DNA from: an uncultured Lentisphaerota bacterium
GTDB taxonomy: Bacteria; Verrucomicrobiota; Kiritimatiellia; CAIQIC01
NCBI GenBank assembly: GCA_903896925.1
Contig: CAITZM010000181.1
Coordinates: 118,918-182,917, forward strand
Direction: 5' to 3'
Length of the DNA stretch: 64,000 nt
Below the pieces are notes generated by a model that was not told where the DNA came from, did no database searches, and was given only the letters and a program-made list of their open reading frames with translations. The position numbers and the translations under genes are program-made. Shown piece by piece: positions 58,548 through 64,000 of the stretch (position 1 is the stretch's first letter; each line of letters starts with the position of its first letter).

Positions 58548-59810
58548 TCAGCCGGCAGCGAGGTGCTGACCCTGCAAGGTGCTGGAGACGCGCGCCAGGC
58601 GCGCAAATTCATCGGGGTAGACGTACGCGTGGCGGGCGGCGCGCGTGGCGCCGCGCAACAACCGGTCGCTGACGTCGTTGCTGACGGCCACATACAGGCT
58701 CGCCGCGCGCTCCGCGCCGATGATCTCGGCCAGGCCGGCGACGAAGGCCGCCTGCCCGCGCGCAAAGACCGGGGCCAGCGGGCCGGTGACGCGCACCACC
58801 GTCACGCCAAACATCTGGAGCGCGCACGCCAGGTTGCGCCCGAGCAGCCGTGTGATTTCCTGGATCGTCGCATCCACGCCCGGCTTGCCGGTCACCGCCA
58901 GCTGCGCCAGATCTTCCAGGGTCTGGACGCCGAACTTGGCCAGCCGCTGCAACAGAACCCAGCCGCCGGCATAGGCTTCCAAGCAACCGTGCTGGCCGCA
59001 ATGGCAGCGCGGCCCATCGGCGGCGATGCTGATGTGGCCCAGTTCGGACAGCATCCGGCCGCGCGCATCACCGCCCTGCACCGTCAGGATCTGGCGGTTG
59101 CGCCCGAACACCAGGCCCAGGCCGAGGTCCCAGTAGATGACCAGCGCCGTCTGGTGCGCCGGAATCTCCGCGGCCTCGCCGTAATAATAGGCGACGCCGA
59201 GCGAGTTCGCGTGCGCCGAGAGTTGGAACTTGGTCCGGAGCAGATCCTGCACATCGAGGCCATCGAGCGCCGGGAAGTTGACCGCGCGCCGCACCGCGCC
59301 CGTGAGCGGATCCAGCACGCCGGGCAAGGCGGCGTAGACCTCGCGCACCACCAGGCCCCGCTCCTGCGCCACGGCAACCGCGCGCGCAACGCTCGCGCTG
59401 ACCTTCTCCGCCACATCCGTGTGGTTGCGGCACATCTTCAGGTTCGTCTCCAAGGCCAGCGCCTTCTGGCCGGCGAAGTCCTCCAGTTGCACGAACAGAT
59501 GCGGCGGATCGAAGACCAGCCCGATCGTCGCGTTCTGCGCCCGCGACAGTTCCCAGCGGAAACGCGGCCGCCCGCGGCCCTCCGGCTGGAGCCGCTCGCC
59601 ATGGACCAGACCCTCGTATTCGAGCCGCTGGAAGTGCAGGTTGCACGCCCCCTGCGAAAGCTCCAGCGCGCGCGCCGCCTCCGCCTGCGTCAGCGGGCCC
59701 TGCTCATAGACCAGCCGCAGCACGCGGCGCGAGGCCAGCAGGCTTTCCATGTTCATCCGCCGCTGGAAATAGGCGGGCAACGTCGCTGGCTTCTTGGCAG
59801 GTGTGTTCAT
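58548..59810 (-). CDS. ROK-family transcriptional repressor (NagC/Mlc-like)
   Basis: 420 residues. N-terminal winged helix-turn-helix at about 25-80 (GPLTQAEAARALELSQGACN, EGLVHGERLQPEGRGRPRF), then a ROK sugar-binding domain with IGLVFDPPHLF, YWDLGLGLVFGRNRQI and the zinc motif CHCGQHGCLEAYAGG near 267-276. Such proteins repress sugar genes until an amino sugar or phosphate binds. The adjacent amino-sugar operon on the same strand is the obvious target. A TTGTGC-16-TAGAAT promoter lies directly before its start. Confidence 0.93.
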   Translation of the reverse strand: MNTPAKKPATLPAYFQRRMNMESLLASRRVLRLVYEQGPLTQAEAARALELSQGACNLHFQRLEYEGLVHGERLQPEGRGRPRFRWELSRAQNATIGLVFDPPHLFVQLEDFAGQKALALETNLKMCRNHTDVAEKVSASVARAVAVAQERGLVVREVYAALPGVLDPLTGAVRRAVNFPALDGLDVQDLLRTKFQLSAHANSLGVAYYYGEAAEIPAHQTALVIYWDLGLGLVFGRNRQILTVQGGDARGRMLSELGHISIAADGPRCHCGQHGCLEAYAGGWVLLQRLAKFGVQTLEDLAQLAVTGKPGVDATIQEITRLLGRNLACALQMFGVTVVRVTGPLAPVFARGQAAFVAGLAEIIGAERAASLYVAVSNDVSDRLLRGATRAARHAYVYPDEFARLARVSSTLQGQHLAAG

Positions 59811-59816
59811 GACTCC

Positions 59817-59844
59817 ATTCTACCAAGTCCTGCACGGCGCACAA
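59817..59844 (-). promoter_or_regulatory. Leaderless promoter of the ROK repressor gene
   Basis: Minus strand TTGTGC (59839-59844), 16 bases, TAGAAT (59817-59822), then 6 bases to the ATG at 59810. GGAG is too close to the ATG to be a ribosome site, so the message is probably leaderless. Confidence 0.5.
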
Positions 59845-59966
59845 GGCTTTCGCGGGCAAGCTGTTCACCCGCCGGCCCCGGCGGCGGCGGGCCTCCGCGT
59901 ACACATCACGTCCTTTTCCCTCATGTGTGTGCTGCCTGCCGGATCCGCCCAACGCCCCGGGGCGGT

Positions 59967-60037
59967 TTTTCAAGGTTTGGAAATTTTTGGGTTTTGGTTT
60001 CCAAGCCTTGGAAACCGCCGGCGGTTCCGTGTAAGCT
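59967..60037 (+). promoter_or_regulatory. Paired TTTCCAA/TTGGAAA palindromes before the LysE-type gene
   Basis: TTTTCAA-3-TTGGAAA (59967-59983, one mismatch) and TTTCCAA-3-TTGGAAA (59998-60014, perfect) have centres 31 bp apart. TTGGAA (60008-60013) would be the -35 box, with TGTAAG (60030) or TAAGCT (60032-60037) as -10 and the ATG at 60045. Same design as at 2304-2374. Confidence 0.65.
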
Positions 60038-60044
60038 CCCGCCC

Positions 60045-60692
60045 ATGTCTTCCAGTTTGTCCGTTTTATTCGGAATGGCGTTTGTCATCGGCCTCTCCGG
60101 CGCGCTCGCGCCGGGGCCGGTCCTGACCGCGACCATCGGCGAGTCCGTCAAGCGCGGCTTCTGGGCCGGCCCGCTGATCGTGCTCGGCCACGCGCTGCTC
60201 GAAATCGCACTGCTCGTGGCGCTCGTCGCCGGCCTCGGCCACTGGCTCACGCGGCCGTTCATCCAGGGCCTGCTCGGCGTCGGCGGCGGGTTGCTGCTCG
60301 CAATCTTCGGCGTGCACATGATGGCGACGGCGCGGAATTCCGTCTTCGAGGCGCTGACGGAAACGCCCGGCCGGAACGCCGCGTTGCGCGGCCCGGTACT
60401 CACCGGCATCCTGACCTCGCTGGCCAATCCTTACTGGATCCTCTGGTGGGCGACGGTCGGGCTGAAGCTGATCTCGCTCGCGCTCAAGGACGGCGTGCTC
60501 GGCTTGGGCGTGTTCTACTCCGGCCACATCCTCGCCGACCTCGTCTGGTACAGCCTCGTCTCGGCGGCGATCGCGGCGGGCCGGCGGATTCTGCCGCAGC
60601 CGGTCTACATGGTGCTGTTCCTGCTCTGCGGCCTCGCGATGGCCGGACTCGGCGGCTACTTCCTCGGCACCGGCATCGGCAAGCTGCGCTGA
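60045..60692 (+). CDS. LysE/RhtB-family exporter
   Basis: 215 residues, six predicted membrane helices. Opens with FGMAFVIGLSGALAPGPVLTATI, the LysE-type GxxxPGP motif, followed by FWAGPLIVLGHALLEIALL and TSLANPYWILWWATVG. This family exports amino acids or related small metabolites driven by the proton gradient. The frame extends far upstream but the ATG at 60045, directly after the palindromic promoter, is the natural start. HAD gene follows by 14 bases, so the two are co-transcribed. Confidence 0.87.
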   Translation: MSSSLSVLFGMAFVIGLSGALAPGPVLTATIGESVKRGFWAGPLIVLGHALLEIALLVALVAGLGHWLTRPFIQGLLGVGGGLLLAIFGVHMMATARNSVFEALTETPGRNAALRGPVLTGILTSLANPYWILWWATVGLKLISLALKDGVLGLGVFYSGHILADLVWYSLVSAAIAAGRRILPQPVYMVLFLLCGLAMAGLGGYFLGTGIGKLR

Positions 60693-60706
60693 AAGACTCC
60701 CGGCGC

Positions 60707-61384
60707 ATGAAAAATCTTGTTCCCATTCGCGGCGTGATCTTCGACATGGACGGCGTGCTCTGCGATTCCGAGCCGCTGATCGCCGAGGCCGCGGGCCTGA
60801 TGTTCCGCGAGAAATACGGCGCGCCGGCGACGGCCGCCGACTTCCATCCGTTCATCGGCACCGGCGAGGACCGCTTCCTCGGCGGCGTCGCGGAAAAGTA
60901 CGGCGTCACCTTGCAGCCCGGCGTGGACAAGGACCGCACCTACGAAATCTATCTTGCGCTGATCCCCGGCCGCCTGCAGCCGCTGCCCGGGACGCACGAC
61001 TTCGTCGCCGCGGCGCGCGAGCGCGGGCTGAAGCTCGCGCTCGCAACCAGCGCCGACCGCGTCAAGCTCCACGGCAATCTCGCGGCGATCCGGCTGCCGG
61101 AAAGCAGTTTCGATGTGGCCGTCGCCGGCGGCGAGGTGCAGCGCAAAAAGCCGTACCCGGATATTTTCCTGCTCGCCGCCGAGCGGATCGGCATCCCGCC
61201 GGCGGAGTGCCTCGTCGTCGAGGATGCGCCGAGCGGGCTGCAGGCGGGCAAGGCCGCCGGCTGCCGCTGCCTCGGCATCACCAGCACCTTCGATGCGGCC
61301 CGCCTGCGCGCCGCCGGCGCCGACTGGATCGCCGCCGACCTCGCCCACGCCCTCGGGCTGCTCGCTTCGCTGGTCACAGCTTGA
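60707..61384 (+). CDS. HAD-superfamily hydrolase, beta-phosphoglucomutase-like
   Basis: 225 residues from ATG 60707. HAD motif I FDMDGVLCDSE near residues 11-21, motif II LATSADR near 112, Lys motif III QRKKPYPDIF near 147, motif IV VVEDAPSGLQAGKAAG near 168. The cap domain position after motif I is that of subfamily IA enzymes (phosphatases or beta-phosphoglucomutases). Substrate is probably a sugar phosphate. It ends 13 bases before the inverted repeat at 61397-61461. Confidence 0.88.
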   Translation: MKNLVPIRGVIFDMDGVLCDSEPLIAEAAGLMFREKYGAPATAADFHPFIGTGEDRFLGGVAEKYGVTLQPGVDKDRTYEIYLALIPGRLQPLPGTHDFVAAARERGLKLALATSADRVKLHGNLAAIRLPESSFDVAVAGGEVQRKKPYPDIFLLAAERIGIPPAECLVVEDAPSGLQAGKAAGCRCLGITSTFDAARLRAAGADWIAADLAHALGLLASLVTA

Positions 61385-61396
61385 AAGCAACGCTGC

Positions 61397-61461
61397 GTTT
61401 TCACAGAAGATAACGAAGCGAACGGAGCAGCCTCGTTGCCTTCGTTTCCTTTTGTGAAAAC
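61397..61461. repeat. Inverted repeat with AACGAAG core (copy 2)
   Basis: GTTTTCACA (61397-61405) pairs with TGTGAAAAC (61453-61461). AACGAAG (61412-61418) pairs with CTTCGTT (61440-61446). It follows the HAD gene stop and shares its core with 28882-28926. Probably a terminator-like repeat. Confidence 0.6.
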
Positions 61462-61508
61462 TTTTGTCCGTGTTGTCGTGGGGGCCGGGCCTCCCGCCGG
61501 ACGGTGAA

Positions 61509-61584
61509 CCGGGCGTCACGCCCGGCGATCGCCAAATCCAATGGCGGCGGGACGCCGCCTGCACCGGCACGCGTGACGCGTGCC
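61509..61584. repeat. Three perfect 3-nt-loop hairpins between convergent genes
   Basis: CCGGGCG-TCA-CGCCCGG (61509-61525), GGCGGCG-GGA-CGCCGCC (61543-61559) and GGCACGCG-TGA-CGCGTGCC (61566-61584). They occupy most of the gap between the HAD and M50 genes (61385-61646), where no gene is evident. Confidence 0.65.
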
Positions 61585-61646
61585 TCCACAAAGCACACGC
61601 GGTTCCCACCCAAGTAAGGCTGTGCTGTGTTCCGCAGCGGCTGGCA

Positions 61647-62297
61647 TCAGCCGTGGCCCAGGAGCGCGGTGGACGCGCGCAGGAACAGGCTGCCGAGCTG
61701 GGCGCCGTAGTCCCACACCAGGTCACCCAGCGGCGTGGCGACCAGCACGACGAGGACGACCCAGGAAATGTTGGCCGCCACACCGGCGCTGATCTTCTGC
61801 ATGGACGGGAAGAACAGCGCGCCGACGGTCCAACCGTCGAGGATCGGCACCGGCAGCAGGTTGAAGAGGAACAGGGTGCTGTTGGCATAGGCGGCGTATT
61901 TGAGGAACAGTGCGACGTGTCCGGCTTCGCCCTCGAACACATCGGCGCGCACCACCAGCGCCCAGAGCAGGGCGCTGAGCAGCGCGAGCAGCAGATTGGC
62001 GGCCGGCCCGGCAAAGGCGACGGTGGCGGCGTGCCGCTGCGAGCGCAGCCGGCGCGGGTCCACCGGCACCGCGCCCCAGGCGATGCCGACCGCCAGCAGC
62101 GCGAGGAGCGCCGTCAGCCCCATCTGCTTGAACGGGTTCAACGTGAGGTGGCCCTCGTCCGCGGCGGTGTCGTCGCCGCACAGCAGCGCGACGCGGGCGT
62201 GGGCGTACTCGTGGACACAGATGGAAAAGGCGATGATGAGGACCCACGCGCCAAAGAAGAACGGGTCGTCCCAGGCATAGTGCAGGAACAGGTTCAC
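61647..62297 (-). CDS. M50-family (site-2-protease-like) membrane metalloprotease
   Basis: 216 residues from GTG 62297, which overlaps the previous stop (GTGA). Membrane helices carry the Zn motif SICVHEYAHARVAL with HEYAH near residue 30 and the second motif NLLPVPILDGWTV near 155 (N-x-LPxPxxDG). It resembles the rhomboid-like/YwhC-type M50B proteases that cut membrane proteins. PDZ domains are absent. It lies downstream of the membrane protein and DUF721 genes as the last member of a three-gene operon. Confidence 0.88.
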   Translation of the reverse strand: MNLFLHYAWDDPFFFGAWVLIIAFSICVHEYAHARVALLCGDDTAADEGHLTLNPFKQMGLTALLALLAVGIAWGAVPVDPRRLRSQRHAATVAFAGPAANLLLALLSALLWALVVRADVFEGEAGHVALFLKYAAYANSTLFLFNLLPVPILDGWTVGALFFPSMQKISAGVAANISWVVLVVLVATPLGDLVWDYGAQLGSLFLRASTALLGHG

Positions 62298-63409
62298 TCG
62301 CCGTCCTCCGCCGCGGGCCGCGGCAGCAGGTCGGCGAGCCAGTCGCCCAGCGCGGCGCACTCCCAGGCAAAGGGCAGATAGCCGGCAAAGCCGAGCACCG
62401 GCATCTCGAACAATTTCGCGCGGCCGACCCACGGCACGTCATACAGCCACTTCGCCAGGCTGAAGTAGTTCCACATTTCCCAGAAAAAGCCGCAGATGAG
62501 GCCGGCGACCGCGAGCCGGTAGACGCGGCGCCAGTCGCCTTTTTCCAGGCCCTGGAAGACCGTGGCGCGGCCGAGCAGGACGCGCGCCGCCGTCAGCACC
62601 GCCAGCGGCGCGAGCCAGAGCAGCGGATAGAGAACATCGGGCCAGACACCGACCAGCAGCAGCCCCAGGGTGCCGAGCCCCAGCGCCAGGCCTGCGGCCA
62701 GCTTCGGCCGGGCGACCTTGAGGATGATATAGCGGTCGAGCCCGGCCGCGCTGCGCGGCGACGTCTCCAGCCACTCCGCCGTGCTCAACACCGCCGGGAG
62801 CACGGTCGCAAACGGCAGGGTGGCAAAGAGCACATAGTCGCCGGCGGAGAGCCGGCCAAGCCCGACGTAATACCAATTCTGCGCGAAACGGTTCAGCCAT
62901 TCGAAGAACCACCAGAACGCGGCGCTCAACGGGAAGAGCAACAGAAAGAACAGCGGGAGGTGCGTCAGCAGACAGCCGCCGCTGCGGCGGTAGGTGAGAC
63001 CGTTGATGACGAGGATGTAGGCCAGCCAGAGCGGCGTGAAGGTGTAGCGCTGCCACGGCGCGAACCACGCAAAGCGGGTCCACGCCAGCACCCACGCACC
63101 GAGCCCCAGCGCCAGGCCGGCCCAGCCCCACCACGGGAAACGTTTCGCCGGCGACGGGTCCGGCGGCAGCTGCTTGCGGTGGCGGATGACGCGGTCATCG
63201 AAGGCCAGCGCCGGCAGGGCGACCAGCAGCGCGAGCGCGATGAAGGCGACGAAGGAGAACGAGAGGCGCAAGTCCTCTTTTTCGGCGGGCGGGAACTTCA
63301 GGTAGGACGACAGGTCGTGGTGTGCGGCCCAGACGCCCGCCAGCGGTGCGCCCACGAGCAGCACACAGACGGCCAGGAGGGTGATGAAGAGCAAAGTCCT
63401 GGAGTTCAT
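62294..63409 (-). CDS. Polytopic membrane protein, unknown
   Basis: 371 residues from ATG 63409, which overlaps the DUF721 stop (ATGA). About ten hydrophobic helices, for example LLFITLLAVCVLLVGAPLA at the start, FVAFIALALLVALPALA, LALGLGTLGLLLVGVWP and FCGFF-like LICGFFWEMWNYFS near 320, with conserved-looking W/F-rich loops (AWFAPWQRYTF). No transport signature is recognised. It is flanked by overlapping genes, so it works with the DUF721 protein or the M50 protease or is just co-expressed. Confidence 0.75.
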   Translation of the reverse strand: MNSRTLLFITLLAVCVLLVGAPLAGVWAAHHDLSSYLKFPPAEKEDLRLSFSFVAFIALALLVALPALAFDDRVIRHRKQLPPDPSPAKRFPWWGWAGLALGLGAWVLAWTRFAWFAPWQRYTFTPLWLAYILVINGLTYRRSGGCLLTHLPLFFLLLFPLSAAFWWFFEWLNRFAQNWYYVGLGRLSAGDYVLFATLPFATVLPAVLSTAEWLETSPRSAAGLDRYIILKVARPKLAAGLALGLGTLGLLLVGVWPDVLYPLLWLAPLAVLTAARVLLGRATVFQGLEKGDWRRVYRLAVAGLICGFFWEMWNYFSLAKWLYDVPWVGRAKLFEMPVLGFAGYLPFAWECAALGDWLADLLPRPAAEDGE

Positions 63410-63810
63410 GGGCCTGATTTGCGCGCCGGCGGATCGGGATCGAGCTGCAGCCGCAGTGTGCGCACGTCGTTGGTGCCCAGCTGGCGCCGGATGTTCGCGT
63501 GCATCGGCTTGAGCCACATGCGGCTCAGCTCGGCCAGCCAGACCGAGTTGGCGACGAAAATTGTCAAAACTCCCCGTTCCAAGCGGCCGGGCCGCGCGTG
63601 CGCGGCGACTTGCGAGCCGACGATTTCGGCCCACTCGTTGAGCAGACGCGTCTCCGTCACGCGCGACTCCAGCTTGAGGTCCTTGATGATGTGCTGGGCC
63701 ACGCTGGCCACCAGCTGGTCATGCCGCAGCGGCGGCGGCTGCTCGTCGGGCAGGCGGCAGCGCTCGCGCTGGACGGCCCACGCGCCTTTATTGAACGGCT
63801 CTTTGCGCAC
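63406..63810 (-). CDS. DUF721 (DciA-like) protein
   Basis: About 134 residues from GTG 63810. The core TETRLLNEWAEIVGSQVAAH, then LERGVLTIFVANSVWLAELS and MWLKPMHANIRRQLG, matches DUF721, the family of the replicative-helicase loader DciA. The true start is unsure: the frame continues to a TTG at 63867 that falls inside the apparent IS end starting at 63862, so the original upstream region may have been altered by insertion. GTG 63810 lacks a strong Shine-Dalgarno sequence. First gene of an overlapping operon with the membrane protein. Confidence 0.72.
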   Translation of the reverse strand: MRKEPFNKGAWAVQRERCRLPDEQPPPLRHDQLVASVAQHIIKDLKLESRVTETRLLNEWAEIVGSQVAAHARPGRLERGVLTIFVANSVWLAELSRMWLKPMHANIRRQLGTNDVRTLRLQLDPDPPARKSGP

Positions 63811-63861
63811 GGCCGCAGCATGGCGTTTCGGCCCCCGGGTTGCAAGGCGGCAGATGGACCG

Positions 63862-64000
63862 TGTCAACGCTCGTTTAAAATGTCCCCTTTTTGCGCTCGA
63901 TTAGAATGTCCCCTTTTTTTGTGAGTGATGATGTGTGTCGAGCCCTGTGGGAGCTCGGTTTTCCGCCCCCCGAGAATGGGCCGTATAGCTCGTCGGAGGG
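63862..64000. mobile_element. Probable end of an IS21-family-like insertion sequence (partial)
   Basis: TGTCAACGCTCG begins at 63862, followed by two imperfect copies of an AAAATGTCCCCTTTTT / GAATGTCCCCTTTTTT motif (63878-63919). Multiple terminal GTCCCC repeats of this type are, as I remember, typical of IS21-like ends upstream of istA. An ATG-rich frame follows to the window edge, but the transposase is not contained here. The element lies against the start of the DUF721 gene. Confidence 0.5.

Noticed and set aside
1..64000. tRNA, rRNA and riboswitch genes
   Set aside because: I looked for cloverleaf-like intergenic segments and conserved rRNA stretches and saw none that hold up.

Overview
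This window looks like a chromosomal segment of a GC-rich (roughly 65-70% by eye) member of the PVC superphylum, most likely Kiritimatiellota, Verrucomicrobiota or Lentisphaerota. That placement is inferred from the gene mix: many secreted glycan-active enzymes, two GH106-type proteins, a GH29 fucosidase, a Cys-type sulfatase, a DUF6259-type protein, an M60 peptidase, solitary pseudopilin genes, and many short palindromic intergenic repeats. I saw no rRNA, tRNA or CRISPR array.

Layout. 1-5.8 kb: a secreted beta-helix protein, a large unknown secreted protein and a lysozyme-like protein, all forward. 5.9-9.6 kb, reverse: an orphan sensor histidine kinase, a small lipoprotein and a von Willebrand A protein. 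9.7-11.3 kb: an unknown exported protein and a lipoprotein. 11.4-13.5 kb: a lower-GC patch with rlmN, a ferredoxin-reductase-like flavoprotein and a nuclease-gene remnant, probably acquired from elsewhere. 13.5-16.2 kb: a Ca2+-type P-ATPase. 16.4-28.9 kb: a deoxysugar locus with an esterase, GH106, an AraC regulator, an arabinose/fucose-isomerase-like enzyme, a second GH106 and GH29. 29-37.5 kb: pseudopilins, arabinose-5-phosphate isomerase, a PpiD-like chaperone, deoC, a sulfatase, and a radical SAM protein paired with a GcvH-like protein. 37.9-40.3 kb: an M60 peptidase and a lyase-like protein. 40.6-59.8 kb: a long reverse amino-sugar locus. 60-61.4 kb: a LysE-type exporter and a HAD phosphatase. 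61.6-63.8 kb: an M50 protease, a membrane protein and a DUF721 protein. At 63.86 kb an apparent IS21-like element end begins.

How the genes work together. The 40.6-59.8 kb block reads as one catabolic programme. A ROK repressor sits upstream of a ROK-like kinase, a PIG-L deacetylase and NagB (overlapping genes), a sugar MFS transporter, three large secreted glycan-active proteins, an N-acetylhexosamine 1-kinase and a UDP-sugar epimerase. No NagA is present, so deacetylation by the PIG-L enzyme may replace it. The 16-29 kb block looks like a rhamnose/fucose-glycan locus controlled by AraC.

Three sequence-level signals stand out. (1) TTTCCAA-N3-TTGGAAA palindromes overlap the -35 box of leaderless promoters, twice as pairs 31-32 bp apart. 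(2) An 84-87 bp repeat sits in frame at the same place in both GH106 genes. (3) Several families of intergenic hairpins and short tandem-like repeats are present.
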